Shown: piece after piece, positions 28,753 through 42,124 of the stretch
Layout: the number at the start of each line of letters is the position of its first letter
Position numbering within the stretch: the first letter of the stretch is position 1
Assembly (NCBI RefSeq): GCF_020382885.2
Contig: NC_058499.1
Coordinates: 16,725,872 to 16,789,871 of the forward strand
DNA from: Scatophagus argus
Lineage: Eukaryota; Chordata; Actinopteri; Scatophagidae
DNA: 64,000 nt
Direction of reading: 5' to 3'
Program-made: the position numbers and the translations under genes
The notes under the pieces: generated by a model
Databases searched by the model: none
What the model was told of the DNA's origin: nothing
What the model saw: the letters and a program-made list of their open reading frames with translations, nothing else

Positions 28753-31700
28753 CTGATTAAGGCAGGGGGCTGATGGGGAAAAAAGGGTGACAGTCATTAC
28801 CCCCTGTGCCTGGTGTGGGGCCAAACCGCTGGCTTCAATCAACTTGGACGCATGTGTTTGTGCCTGTGAGCATGTGTGTGTGTGAGACAGAGCGAGAGTC
28901 CAGCATCAGCGGGGATGGGGATGTCGCTGGTAATGCATCTGCCACTGTCGCTCGTCCCCCACAGCCTGAGCCACCCCTGCATTGCCCACGTCTGTCGCCT
29001 CCTTCCTTCTCCCCATCCATCTCTCTTGCCTGCTCCACCTCTTTTCTCCACCCTCAGCCTCCCTTCGTCCCTCCCTCTGAGACAAAGACAAAAGCCACTG
29101 CAACTTACTACAGTACGACTTTGAAAGAAGATGATGTCATATTGCTGTTTGTGTCATCTCCTCTTTAAAGTGCTGTACCTCTTGAGTCCCCCCTCATTAA
29201 CATTGTTTTTGAATTGTTAGGTGCTTGAGGATCTTTCCTCAAAGAATGAGTAGCCTAATTTCCAAGGCATTATGCTGAGGCAATTTTATGCTCTCAACAT
29301 ACTCCTGTAACAACTATAACACAGTTAATATAACTGATGAGTGATGCCAAAGGTGTAGGGAGGAGAAATTCAAGCCAAGTAATTTACTTGATGTTTGAGC
29401 TTGCTTGCACCTTCTGGTAATTTAAAATATTCCTCTGTGTACAGTAAATGGGGTACCAGTTTTTAAAAAGGTGTTCCTGCTCAGTGACTGTCAGCACATC
29501 TACAAATCTTCATTTTATTTAGGTTAGTACAATAGCAGACATCCAGAAGTCATCAGTCATTTGATAAAAAGGTACCCCTGTTCATCTGATGATTAATGGG
29601 GTTTTAGTTCTCTCTGTAGAGCTGTGGGCCACTTGAACTCTGCAGCCTGACCTGCAGGCCATTAAAGCCAGTGAAAAAACACAGAAACATGTAGGGGTTA
29701 ACAGGGGATGCATGTGTGTGTCTAGTGCTGCCACAAAGAGATGATGTAACCTTCATTATGATGGTGCTGCTCAGTGAGACATTGATATAATTCAGACACA
29801 CTTTCAGACATTTTCACACTCATAATTATTGCCTGAGTTTTTGATAGTCCTTGATTATCAGCATCTTAGTGTTTTGGCATAACTTGAGTAAATATCTTGT
29901 GCAGCTGTGTTCACCTTCAAATGAGAGCTTTACAGCCTTGGGCTGGAAATTAATGTTACATTACAAGTACAATACATTGTACCCCTAGTTCTAATTTACA
30001 TGTGTCACATTCAAAAACATAGCGTCCTGACTTTCCCACTCAGTGTGTCGCACTGATTTTAATATTTATTTTGCACAGTAATATTAACAAATAGGCACTG
30101 ATTCATTGCACCTTTCTAAAGTGTAGAAGTCACTGACTTATTTTGTGTTTTGAAACAAGTGCAAGTAATAAAGCTGCCTATATACGCAGCACCAGCTTCC
30201 TTGAATGGCTCATATCGCTCATATGAACGAGCCCTGAGCAGCACTGGAATCTCTCACAATCGGCCTTGATCTCCTGCCTCCCTTTGGAAAATTTCTCGCC
30301 TTTATTATCCATTCAACAATTACAAGACAGGTTTAGTGTCCCCGAGGAATGTTTCTTTGGATATCTGCAAATGAGGCATTCCATGTCTTCTGATATAACC
30401 CCTTCACTGCCTCCCTCGTAGTGAAGTGAAGAGACTGATTTTTGAATGATCTGAAGTCATTGTTCAACACTCACTGCATCATTTCTTTAGCATGTGTGAG
30501 CCAAGTATTCCTCATGAACAGGACAGAGATATATTGAGTGAATATAAGGAAGATGACTGAGATGATAAAAAGGAGCAGAGGAAAAATCAGACTTCATGCA
30601 GTGTATATGATACAAGATGAGCCATATGTTTTTCTTTCAAGTAAGTCCTTTAGATCATGCAGCCAGCACACACAGGGAGGTTTTAAAAGCTTGCACAAAT
30701 GACTTTGCCAGAAGCAGATTTTGAATTATGCTTGCTTTAGTATATTTGTGAATCATTTTCAAGGGTACTCAGCCAGTGTACAACAGGGAAAGGTCACCTA
30801 TGTAGTGAGCCCCACAAGCAATTGCACTTAATAGTGACTAAACTGGTATTGGCAAATAGTCAGAGCTTTTGGAAATGTGCCCCCCTTTTTGAGTTTGTTT
30901 TGTCAGGTCAGGACAACATCAACAAAATATTTGTAACAGGGTCTCTGGCCTATGATGTAAGAAAGCTGGAGGGTCAGTGGGGAACCACTGGGGCTCAGAT
31001 TAAAAAATGTGAAGAACCTAAAGAGTTTTTTTGTTGAATAAATGCCTGCAGCTCATAAGAGTACAGTCGTAACTCTTGTCTAGTGTAAAATACATAACAC
31101 AAATGTACAGCAAAAGTGCTGCTGATATATCCTGATGAAACCTACCTCTTGGAGTAATCACCAGAGAGGACATTGATATGCTCCTTATGTGTTGTGTTTT
31201 TTCAAACTCAAACTGTTAATGAGCCAGAGAGGCATCAGGGATTGTGCATGCTGAATGAGTGATCAGTGAATTTATTACAACTAAATGTAGTTGTTTTAGT
31301 CTTTCACCCCACGCTGCCATTAAATGTCCCTGTGATTAGTGAGGCGCACACAGCCAACCTAATTATCCAACGCCACAGCCAAACCCTCTACATGATTACT
31401 AACAGTTTGCTTCTTATACAGCAATTATGTTTATTGCGATTAAAGCTATGATTAAAGAGGGAATGCTCACTCTGTGTGTGCATCTGTGTGCATGTGTGTG
31501 TGTGTGTGTGTTTCGTATGTGTGTTCAGATATGTGGTACATATGCATGCATAGGTGGATGAAAACTAACAACTATGTGTTTGCTGTATTCTTTGAAAGCC
31601 AGCAATATTTACTGCAGCTCCACTCCCCACCACCTTAAAATAAAATTTATTTTTAGGGCTTGTTGAATGTGTGTTCTGCACTGTGTAGTATGTGGATCCA

Positions 31701-32120
31701 ATTTTCCACCTTAAGACTGACAATGGGACAGAGAAATCCACCTTTATTCTAGAGCACATTTCGTTGTTGAGAGAGCTGCTCAGGGCTTGAATGCTGCAGC
31801 ACCACAGAGAAGAAACAGAAGTAAACTGGGTCAGATGGCTGTGGTTGTGATTTCATGATGTCAGTAGAGAGAGGTGAGATGTGTGCCATGGGAGAAAATC
31901 CAAGACGGGGTCTCTGTTGTTGTGTGTTGCTAGGTCAAGAGCTTGTCTGAGAAGATCTGGATAAAAGTGTGTATATTCTTGATTGCAGAGGAACCATCTG
32001 TGTTTCCATATCCTTTTATTAGGGCATTATAGATGTCCCTGTGGAGGAAGTTCAGGGTTTTGTGGGGATGGGGTGAAGGGATGTGCATTTTGTAACCAGC
32101 AGGGGGCAGTGGAGTTGCAG

Positions 32121-32127
32121 CTGTGTG

Positions 32128-32166
<39 letters not shown>
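32121..32166. repeat. (GT)n microsatellite, interrupted
   Basis: GT run with GC and AT interruptions at its edges. Confidence 0.85.
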
Positions 32167-32168
<2 letters not shown>

Positions 32169-33420
32169 GAGCGAGAAGCTTATTCCCTCTGGTGAGTATT
32201 CCCTTTACAGCCTCACTCATGGGCATGTCAGTGTACAACCAGAACACTGTAGTGACATTTGAAATGAACACCGGATGGCCACTAAACATGGTACATGAAC
32301 ATGCTAGAGTGTGTGCATGTGTGTGTTTGTGTCTCATCCCTCTCTTTTGCATACAGAAGTGGCTGGGGCTCAAGAGTCCCACACTCCAAAGTCCTCATGT
32401 GGACCTGAAGACATGCACAAGTGTCCTCCAGTGTCTGGATAATTATGACATTTTACTCCACATGCATGCGACACGTTCCTGCTGTACACGTGGAAGCATC
32501 CTTGTTGTGCTATCATAGAAGCTACATCTTTGTTGAAGGTACGGGTTTGGTTACCAGTTCTATTTATGATGCACCCTTTTATTTCCCAGTGAATACCATT
32601 GCAGACAAAACTTGCATTCCCTCACACTCACATGCACACACACCTGCATGTGACGGATGGAAACGAGAGCCTCACTGTCTGCCATGTGCCTCTAGAGGAG
32701 ATCTGTGAGGCACTATGGAATAAGTAACCTGTCCTATTGTCTCCCTTGGGTGCACCCTTCTTGACCCTCCCCAGTCCTTTGTGTCTGCAGTGGAAGGGTG
32801 GCTATCTGATATATCATGAGAAACGGCTTCACCCGAGGAAAGCATGAACAGATTCTGTCATTGTCTGTCCTTCGCTGTCACTTTTTCTGTCCTTCTCCTT
32901 TTTTAATATTTGTGACGTCCTTTTCCTTTCATTTATTTTTTTTGCAGCAAAGCCAACAGATGACTCCTATATTTATCAGGTAGATGTCTGCTCGTGCCTA
33001 AATTCACCCCTGTTGCCTTCTCATTCATTTCTCTCCTCTGCAGTCTTCTAAATGTTTGCAGATGAACACTAATAGTCTCCTCTGTATTTGGATGACACGC
33101 TAATTAATCAAGCACACCATGTTGGCCAATCCAGTAACAGCCAACAGCTTCCAGCGTGCAGCTAGCTGGCAATAAACTGTTTGTACAACCCCGAAAGGCT
33201 GTGAGTTCACATGTATGTGTTTGTGTGTTGTGGCAGCCAATTCTGGGTGGAAGACTTGCAATATTACCAGTTTGTGAATTTGTGTGTGCAAATTGGGTTG
33301 TGTATGTGCACACATTAAGTGTAAGATAATGTGTTTAAGGCCCCCCCAATGAACTGGTTGGACTCTGCTATGAGGCTATTCATTATACAGTAGTATGGGG
33401 GAGCTATTATGCAGTCGATG

Positions 33421-33441
33421 CTCTCTCTCTCTCTCTCTCTC
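33421..33441. repeat. (CT)10 microsatellite
   Basis: Perfect CT run. Confidence 0.9.
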
Positions 33442-34179
33442 ACGTCCAGAGGTTATTGGACTCTTGCCACACATCAAATATGTTCCACTTTTTGGTAAAC
33501 CTCTCCTTCTCTGTCTCTCCCTCTGTTTTTCACGCTCTGGCACACATCATCTTTCATCACATCTCACTCTAAAAAACAGATTTTTGTTTGAAAATAAATT
33601 TGATAATAATTTCTGTGAAAGACGTCTCGTACCGCACACCACATTCCAGGATTTGCTCCCGTTACAAAACTGTTTAGTTGGATCAGTTGTTTAAGAAGTG
33701 ATTATTAGTATGCACATCTTTTGGAGTATTGAAGCCTGCAGTTGCAGGCGATTGTGGTTTGGTGGATGGTAAATGTTATCTAACAGGACTCTTTGATAAT
33801 TCTTGCCTTGCTGAATATTGCACAAACAGCCAGAAGACAAGGAGCTGTTTTAGGATTTTGTTTATCCTGTTGATTGAATTTTGCAGCGTGGTGGCTCTGT
33901 GGGTTAACATGTGTAAATACGCACATAAACACATGTTCACACACACACACACTAACACACAAGCTCAAACACAAACTAAGAAGGCTTCTCATTAATTTCT
34001 TTGCAGGGAAGAGGGAGAGGGAGGATGCGGGTTGTGAGGGAGAAGAGAAGGATTGATGGAAAGCTGGGAGGTACAGGCAAGGTGATTAAAAACTCAAGCT
34101 ACAGATGTTTGTGGAACACTTCAAAGTGGTGCGCCTGCCAGTGCCAGCGCTGGGCATGATGCATTATTGAGATGGTGCC

Positions 34180-34239
34180 CACCTGGCACCTGGCGCTGAC
34201 ATCACATGGCTGGTCCACCTGGCACCATGCAGTCACGTG
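34180..34239. promoter_or_regulatory. E-box cluster upstream of brsk2
   Basis: Three CACCTG boxes (34180-34185, 34187-34192, 34216-34221) and one CACGTG (34234-34239) lie within 60 bases, beside a 10-base palindrome CCAGCGCTGG at 34144-34153. CACCTG is the preferred site of ZEB and Snail family repressors; CACGTG binds Myc/USF-type factors. The cluster is about 2.3 kb upstream of the brsk2 ATG. Role inferred only. Confidence 0.3.
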
Positions 34240-34992
34240 GGTGACACTTTGGGTCACACCTACTCACACAAACTGAGCTCCCTGCGTGATGGAGGGCATC
34301 AGGGGAAATGGCACACATGCTCAACACAACCTCAAAGGCACCAAACTGGGGCATGTGTGTTTTGTAAACTTAGCTACATGAATGAAAAGTGAGAAGGCTG
34401 GAAATGTTCTTGTGAAGCACTGCAGTGCATTTCCTCTCTTACATTGCTTATACTGAGTGACATATTTCTAGGTGTGAATATTTCTCTTATACCCTGGACA
34501 GAGTTTCATTTCTTCTTTTGTAACTGGTTGTTTAAGTTTACAACACAGCGCAGTATATGATGTTTATGTAACATTGTGATTTGTCTGAATAAAAGTTAGA
34601 TGATGCACTAAAACAATATATATATTCCTGTCCAATAAATCATTGAAATGCAATGACAGTAATTATATGGGCTGTATATGAAGAAGAAAGCCTGGGAATC
34701 TTTCTGGAACGTCTTTGGCTTTGAAGTAGACTATGGTTTGGTGTTGATGTAACTCTTTCTGCTTAATATTTCAGCTGCTCCCTCAACCTTCTATTCTGTT
34801 AAAGAATATTTTGAGGTCACATAGTGTGCTTGTGTGTGTGCATGGATATCTGTGTGTGTTTCTCCTGCATGTGTCCCCTAACACCTGTACTCTCTCAGGG
34901 TGTGAGGAACAGACAGAGGCCAGAGCCACAGTCACAGGTCTCAGACCAGTGGGGTGTGAAATGAATCAGAGGACCAACGCTCTCCCCCTCTG

Positions 34993-34995
<3 letters not shown>

Positions 34996-35041
<46 letters not shown>

Positions 35042-35043
35042 AC
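34996..35043. repeat. (CA)n microsatellite
   Basis: Long CA run of about 24 units, a likely polymorphic marker, 1.5 kb upstream of the brsk2 coding start. Confidence 0.95.
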
Positions 35044-35292
35044 AGTGCGGTTGTGCTTGTACGCATTTATGTGTGTATGAGACAAGAAGGGTAAGAAGGA
35101 AGAGCATTGGGAAAGTGCACAAAAAACTAAAGACAAAAGGGCCAAGACAGAAACTCACCTACACTCTTGTACAACTATTTGCTGCAATAATAAAAGCACC
35201 TCAGTAAACTATACCAGTATACTGTAAATATTTGGAATTGCTGTAGCACTTTCTGATAGATGATGTTCGGAGTGACGACAGTTTAGTTTCAC

Positions 35293-35350
35293 CTGTTTAG
35301 TTTAGTTCAGTCTTTATTATCCCCAGAGGGAACAACAGCTCCAATGGCAC
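35293..35350. mobile_element. Short retroposon-like fragment
   Basis: The string agtctttattatccccagag resembles the ctttattgatccc terminus of the element at 21899-22135 in the same orientation. Too short and diverged to classify. Confidence 0.3.
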
Positions 35351-36160
35351 CAGGTTCTCTGTGTGGCCTTTGGAAATGTGACATTTCAAATTTGTTTGAG
35401 AATTTGCACCTCTAAAGTACAGGGACCTTTTGTCAAAGTTTAGCTTTATGGGCTTTATTATTTTATTTCATAACGTCCTGACATGTTGTATATTCATTCA
35501 AGGTTTTGTATAAATGAAGAGAGATTAATAAAAGTTCAGTGTTATTCCAAGAGAGGAGTACTGGTTGCACTGGACTTTGGGAAATTGTAGGTAACAGTGC
35601 ACATACACAGAGGGAGGTATAGGTGGGTGGGGGGGCATGCACAGCAACAGTTAAAACACAAACTCAAAAATGTGTTTGACTTACTGTTGACTTTTATATT
35701 CGACCTTCACTGTGCAGAATGATGTATGCAATGTACATTCAAATGCATCTGCTAAGGAGGGAAACTTTATCTGTGCTCACCTTAAGTCTGAGTTTAAGAT
35801 ATGTTCATAAGAGATGATTTAGTGGCATCACATCCAATTTACGGTCCAATATGCAAAAAACTTACACTGAGAACCGACTTCAGTGAAGTGGAAGAGCCCC
35901 TGTGTCCAGTGGTTGAACTTGTGAAATCATCATTGTTTAATAGATTCTGGATATCCTAATAAGGGAGGAGGAGGAAGTAGATCCAAGAATTTTAAACAAA
36001 GTAACTGAACATTATTGTGAAAAAGAGATCAGCCACGTTTCAAAGAAGACCATTTTTTATGTGTATTTTTATAAGCCATTTAATTTTCGCTCTAAAATAA
36101 TGGATGTTAAAATGAGTTTGTGTGCGTTTGAACACTCTTGATCACCACCTGCAACTTTTC

Positions 36161-36568
36161 TTGAGAAAGTGAAGACGCTTCAGCAACAAGAAAAAAAAAA
36201 AGGGCGGCAACGTGGAGGGTGTCCGTCTCCCTGGTTGGATGGATCCGCTGTCAATCACCGCAGACGGCTCCGCAGCACCTCCCACAGACGCACAGCGGCA
36301 GCGCAGCTTCCAACCACAATGATATTCAAGGCACTCGCGGCTCGTCTGCAGCGGTAGGAGAAAAGAGGAGAGAAAGAGAAAACCTCACCTCGTCTAACAG
36401 CGAGTGAGGTAACGTTAGGGAAAAAGACACACAGAGAGAGAAAGAAAGCGAGAGGTAGAGAAGAGGCTGTGGAGTAAAGAAAAGACTGCAGCGGTTTGGA
36501 CCACCAGCGAGGACTGTTTAATTGTCTGCGCTTTATTGTAAAGTGTCTAATTTTCACCCAGATCCGAC
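36161..36568 (+). promoter_or_regulatory. brsk2: brsk2 5' leader / core promoter region
   Basis: GC-rich, CpG-containing DNA directly upstream of the brsk2 ATG, with purine-rich tracts (about 36355-36460) common in leaders of neuronal genes. It carries a short upstream ORF (36319-36357). No TATA box stands out. The transcription start is not determined; an unspliced leader of a few hundred bases is assumed. Confidence 0.5.
36319..36357 (+). other. Upstream ORF in the brsk2 leader
   Basis: ATG at 36319 opens a 12-codon ORF (MIFKALAARLQR) ending in TAG at 36355-36357, 211 bases before the brsk2 start. It has A at -3, a favourable context. If the transcript starts upstream of it, it should lower initiation at the main start. 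Confidence 0.4.
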
Positions 36569-36662
36569 ATGTCATCGTCCGGTAAAGACAACAGCGGTGC
36601 CCAACATGCCAATTACGTGGGACCTTACCGTTTGGAGAAGACGCTCGGGAAAGGACAGACAG
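36569..36662 (+). CDS. brsk2: BR serine/threonine kinase 2, coding exon 1 (partial gene)
   Basis: The first coding exon reads [20 protein letters not shown], then [11 protein letters not shown], ending in phase 1 at 36662 with donor GT at 36663. [17 protein letters not shown] is the start of the kinase N-lobe with the glycine-rich ATP loop (GKGQTG) shared by BRSK1 and BRSK2. The short lead peptide beginning SSGKD and the immediate AQHA favour BRSK2; BRSK1 has a longer Pro/His-rich lead. BRSK2 (SAD-A) is an LKB1-activated AMPK-related kinase acting in neuronal polarity and synapse formation. The remaining kinase domain, UBA and KA1-type domains lie beyond the window. The ATG has G at -3. Fish carry a and b copies; the suffix is not assigned. 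Confidence 0.9.
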
Positions 36663-37056
36663 GTTAGTTGGGACAGCTTGCTCTCTGCATCTCCTTTTAA
36701 TTGCACAATTTATTTTCGGAGCGCTCCGCAGCGAGTTGAAATTTGGCCGGCTGGGTGTCTGCAGGTGATAAATAACTAACCGCTTAGTTACAAACACCTG
36801 CCAAGCCTTGTGGGAAATTTTGGGGCTTGTTATTCCTTCTGTGAGCTGACATAATCATTGTTCACACAGTGGGACGAAGGGGGGATTTAGGTGATGTTGC
36901 TTTACGTTGGTTTGCTGGTTGTGCGTTGGCGTTTGACTGGGTGTGTGTGTGTGAATCCAGAAGCAGAGCAACGTGAAAAACGTCTAACGCCAAAGACGGT
37001 GACCGCGTGATGGGCTCTTAAAATGAACTTTTTGTGTCCCGACGGTCTTGTTTGTT

Positions 37057-37059
<3 letters not shown>

Positions 37060-37101
<42 letters not shown>
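37060..37101. repeat. (GT)n microsatellite
   Basis: Run of about 20 GT units about 400 bases into brsk2 intron 1. Confidence 0.95.
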
Positions 37102-37102
<1 letters not shown>

Positions 37103-37330
37103 TTGTCATTGGTGCACAACGCCGCTAATCCCGATTTGCCTGATACATTGATCTATTCTTAGTCCGCAGGCAGAGAAGCAGGCAGGCAGGCGTTCCTCCT
37201 CTAAGCTCTGACTGCAATACGCGGGTTTTCCTCCGATATGGACTAGAGGGTTCCTCCTTGACAGACTACACCATGAGGTGCTGCTCACAGATCTGGCAAA
37301 GAAGCGCTATACTGATCTATATTCATATAC

Positions 37331-37351
37331 CCCGGGGAGGGGGGGGGGGGT
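37331..37351. repeat. Poly-G tract
   Basis: cccc, then gggga, then a run of 10 or more G. It could fold as a G-quadruplex on the coding strand of the brsk2 pre-mRNA. Confidence 0.7.
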
Positions 37352-40300
37352 GAAACTGGGCTCTCTGAACAGCTTTATCTCAGCATAGACAGCAATGACA
37401 CTGCAGTTTGTTAAAGTTGCATGCACACGTACCATTAGTGGTAAAAGAGGGCTTCGTGCTCCAGTATGTCATGCTGTGTTGGGTGATGCCTGTATGATGG
37501 TATGGATTGTTTGTGGCTGAGTGCTGTGCAGTAGTTCAGCCCTGCTGTCAGCACTGGTGGCTGTACAGTGAGAATGCTCTGCGGTCAGCTACATGCAGCC
37601 AGTGGAGCCATGTGAAAGCAGAGGCAGCCACAGCCCTGTGTAGGCAGAGATGGCAGGAGTGATGCAGCAGGCTCTGGAAACTCACCACCCTTAATGAGGG
37701 AGAGAGAGTCGGAGACTTTTCCCCTCCTCTCTTCTCCTCTCCTGTCCTTTCCTCTCCTCTCTGCCGAGAGATTTTCCTCCCATCTGTTGTCTAAAACGGC
37801 TACAATAGGCGTTACTTCCCCTACACGGTCCAGCTGGTCATGCTGAGAAGCCGTGTGTGCGTGTAAATGTTTGTGTGCTCTTTCAGACAGTATGCTTTCT
37901 TGAAATATTCTCCTGGTCACTTCGTTCACCTGGCGAGTCCCCAGTGCTCATTAATGGGAGTTTGTCTGTTTGCCTTCCCATGGCGTCGGGTGTTTGTGCC
38001 CCTTCAAAATCAGTGCCTCTCTTTGACTGTAGGATAGCACAAGATGTTTCAAACACAGATCCCTGATCAGATTTGAATTTAGAAAGTACGTTGCATCTGT
38101 GGTTTTTCAGTTTAGTTATTCAATACAGCATACAAGTGTAGTATGATCTAACAGTGGAAATGATGTCACAGACTGTGTTCCAGTCAGATCGTTCATAACA
38201 TGAATGCGGCTAGTTTTCTTTTTTCCTGCTGCTCCTATTTAATCATTTGTGGTTACAGGATGATCTCTCCCTGACAGCCAGACTTTCTTTGAGATAGCCC
38301 TCAGGAGTGCCTAATGGCTGTTTATGGTGGTACAGAGCTGGAACTGTGGTCTGCTGGGTACAGACATTTAATCATATACTGTCTCTGCGATCATTCACAG
38401 CTCAGGGTGTATTTACCTCAGTGTTAAAGCAGATTTAGATGCATTTTTCTTGTTGGCCTCAGATGTTCAGTTCAGAGCAGTAAGCTAACAGGTCAGCATG
38501 GGTGGTGTTGAGCAACTTGACCCTCACGTGCCTTTCAATTTGGTAAATTTCAATGAATGTTTCACAGAGAGAGAGAGAGCGAATTTTCAAATTAATTTAT
38601 ATCTGTTCATTTTAAATGCTTTGGGTCTGGTTTTTCCAATTATGTTTTCATTTTTCAAATGTGCAGCATTAACCAGGCCCAGCAATGTGTAAGTACGTAT
38701 GTGTGTGTTCTGTGTTAGAAACATTATTTGGTTACTGGCGTCTGTGCAGCAAGTCCACGCCAAACCTATTTTAGATTAATGACAGTGCATAATATCCCAT
38801 TCGCCCATTAACAATTTGTTAATCTGTCAGATCTCGTTCCCAGGCCCCATGGTAAAGGTTGGCTTGGCAACTGTGAGCACCCAATGGGCTGGGCTCGATC
38901 ATGAGTGGCAGCTGGGACTGTCCAGTCGACGAAATCCCCTGTGAGCTTTCCCAGGCTGCAGTTGGCTGGTATTATTAGAGGGGAGAAAGCGGAAGGCCTG
39001 TGGTTGATCTGGCTGTCCTGCTCAGAGGAGTGGTGCTGTTCCGTGTTCATTAAGTGATTAGGCTTGACAAACACACACACACACACACGCTCATGGCCAT
39101 CACAGTGGTTCTGGTTTGGCTTTCTGATCTAATCCCCTACAACCAAAGTCGCTCTCACTCACGAACTCACGTGGCCCAAAGGCAGCGTAGCAGCTTCCAT
39201 GTTGCTGTAGAAATTCATGCACAGGACAAGTTACAGGTCCAGTTCTGCCACAATATCACGTTCACGCAGCAGGATGCTTTTTCTTGTCAGAACAGATTGA
39301 GAAAGTATGTCTTCAGTGTGCCCAGGACTTGTCTGTCAGTCTTTGGTATGCCCCAGAACTCTCTGCACTTGTCTCCCATCAGTTTTATTACTTTCTCTCT
39401 GGTCTCTGCAGATCTTTGTGCGACTCCCTCTTTGTCAGGTGTGCATTGGGGCCTGATGGGGTCTATAGATATGGAGTGTCTGCATGGCTGGTTACTGATT
39501 GGGACTAAACCCACAGAAGCATGGAGGCCGTTTTCAAGCCAAAGACAGAGTTATTGGCAGGTGGAACCTGGCCAGGGCATTGTGTCTGTGAGATGTGTTT
39601 GTCGTATAGCCCTCGAGGCTATCTGTGTGTGAAGGCATCATTGGAGTCTTTGCAGTTTGCTTGTAATTCTTGTGAAATTGTCATTAAAGTTTTTTTTCTA
39701 TCAAACACTGAAATAGTCCCATGTGTTGTTTCTTAGATTGTGTAATGTTCTATATTAACCTTGTGAGCGTGTAATCGATATCACAATGCAACAGCAACTG
39801 GACAAGAACTGAGGTCAAATTTAGAGCTCCCTCTGATTGTCTCCATCACAGTAGGGTTTGGAGTAACAGCCTTCTTGTATTCCAGAATCTTAAAGCTTTG
39901 TTTGACAAAGCTGAAGATTGTGGATTTGTGTTTTTGCCACGCAAAGACTTAAGACGGGCTGAATCACCGCTCTGTTCCACTAATGCGTCAGAAAACACCA
40001 CCGTGCTTTGCCTTCTTGTTCCTGAAGGCTGTTGATTATTGGAATAGAGGCCTATTGTCTAGAAAACACTGCCTGTTAATCCAGTGTAAGTCCCTGTTTT
40101 TTGCGAGACTTGGATATTGACAGGCCAAGAGTTGGATGTTGATGTGTAGCCTCCTTGATTCTTTGATTGACGTTTAGAGGATGAAATCATCTTTGCTTCA
40201 GGGGCGTTCATATTGACTGTTCGTCTGACAAAAAGCTGCCTGTGATGTTGCCTCTTTCTCTCTCTTTCTCTGTTTAGCTCTCTCTGTTTCTGTCTGTTTG

Positions 40301-41684
40301 CTGAAGAGTTCTCGTTCTGGGTTCACCAGGCGTACAAGGCATTTAAGCCAGCATCCAACTGTTTTTGTTGTCTCCATGTTGGCAAAGGGCTGGCCAGTTT
40401 GTAACTCTTACTGTGAGTTTCACTGTTGCACTGTTTGGTTGTGTCTGTGCTTGGGAGAGTGAAAGAAAAGCTCTCATTTATCTTTCTTTTCATTTATTTA
40501 CACATGCACAATTTAACTAGACCGGTCTGGGAGTCTGGTACATTGTATGGTAACGTAAAACCGTTAATTCGACATTGATTGATAGCTGGCGAGCTGGGGG
40601 TGGTTGATTCAGATCAATGGGCACTCCCAAAGATTTCCTGTCCTGGTGGAAGAGATCCATACTGTTTCACAGCAGATGATATTCCTGATGATGACAAGTG
40701 AGGAGGGAATGCTCAGTCGATGCTGTCAATGAAAAACCACTTGGCAAATCCACAGAAACTAAATGCATCTGTGTGCATATACGTGTGGGTCGCTGGCGAG
40801 ACACACGTATATTGCAGATACTCAAACTGTTGGTGACCTGTGGCCTCTGTACCATTGAAATCATCTCGTTACTCATGTTGAGCTCAAACACAGGTGTTTA
40901 TCTCCCCCCGCGTTCACAAGATTACCTAGAAAAAGTTGGCAGCTTTGACCTAAAATTGGCGAGTGAAGGAAGTGAAATGAATGGCTGCGATGACAGGTCA
41001 TGTTTCAGCAAGTCTGTCCACACACTGAAGTCAGCGAAGACCCAGCGCTGTGCCGCGTTGCTCCCAGCTGGGTATAGCATCCCGTGTTACCAAGCTGGAT
41101 CAACGCTGTGGAGCAGGATGCCAAACCTGCATGGCCTCAGCTGTTTGTCTGGCTAAAGCTGAAGTCTTGCTCCCTAAGCCATGAAATGTATCCTCAATGG
41201 TGGGAGTGTCTGTGCATCAGCTGATACATGTGTGGTCTATTTGTAAGCTTTTATGAATGTATACTTTCTAATGCGTATAAATGTGTAAAGGGTGCTGCAT
41301 CACTGTTATGGTCATTTTTTGACAATGGAAGCACAGACAGAGAAACTATGCATTAAGTAAACCTAACCAGAACTTAGCCTGCAGTCTCTTAGCTGTTTGT
41401 GACTTTGACTGTGGTTATATAATGATGATGGTCTCTGTCAGTGCTGCTCTCCTCTCCTCTCGTCCGCCTCACTCCTTCTCTACCCCCCTTCTCTGTCCCT
41501 CTTCCCCTGGCCAGTCAAGATTCATACAGGAATTCAGCCATGTGGTAAATCAGACAAGACCTCGGTGGAATTGCATCGATTGGGAGGAATGTATGTAGCC
41601 AACGATTTTCAGAGATTAATGATGAGGAAAGAGGTGGAGAACTGGGTGGGTGGGGGAGGCAAGTAGAAGGAGGAGGATAAGGAG

Positions 41685-41716
41685 TAGAAGAAGAAGAAGA
41701 AGAAGAAGAAGAAGAA
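41685..41716. repeat. (AAG)n trinucleotide repeat
   Basis: About 10 AAG units at the end of a longer purine-rich stretch (from about 41620). Confidence 0.9.
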
Positions 41717-42099
41717 AACCTTGAACTGAGGCAGCATGAAGTGGTCTTGAACATTTGGACTGCTGTGGAGGTTATTAATTAGGCAAAGTATTGATCATTC
41801 TCTTCATTACTCTCCCCTCCTCCCTGATTTTCATCTCTCAATTGCTGACCCCAAGAGGAGAAAAGGCTCAATCTTTAAATGGGAGGTCATTGAATAAGTG
41901 AAGGATTGCTCGAATGGTCTCTGTGGGGGATGAATGAGTGTGTGTATTTATGTGTGTATTTTTTTTTTGGACAGGCCCCATCACATCCTATTTGGGTTCT
42001 ATCACAACTGAGCACACCCACTGTCAGTGTAACGTGTAGTGTACAGCAGGGAGAATCGGGTTAGGATGACATGGTTTTAGGGTCCATTTTCCATCATTC

Positions 42100-42124
42100 T
42101 CACACACACACACACACACACACA
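42100..42124. repeat. (CA)12 microsatellite
   Basis: Perfect CA run. Confidence 0.9.

Larger units (their letters stand above)
21200..36160. other. Gene-free interval between ldha and brsk2
   Basis: About 15 kb between two divergently transcribed genes. No exon with recognisable homology was found on either strand; the ORFs are short and often run through (GT)n or (CT)n tracts. It holds retroposon pieces near 21.9, 24.6, 25.1-25.4 and 35.3 kb and several microsatellites. Long non-repetitive stretches (for example 26.5-26.6, 31.3-31.4 and 33.06-33.18 kb) could hold regulatory elements, but this cannot be told from one sequence. Confidence 0.6.

Noticed and set aside
28806..29168. Overlapping frames on both strands around 29 kb
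   Set aside because: The sequence is pyrimidine-rich on one strand, giving Ser/Pro/Leu-rich or Gly/Arg-rich peptides in several frames at once, typical of biased composition.
36255..36797. 180-codon minus-strand frame opposite the brsk2 leader and exon 1
   Set aside because: It is antisense to a recognised exon in GC-rich DNA, with no family resemblance. Treated as a shadow.
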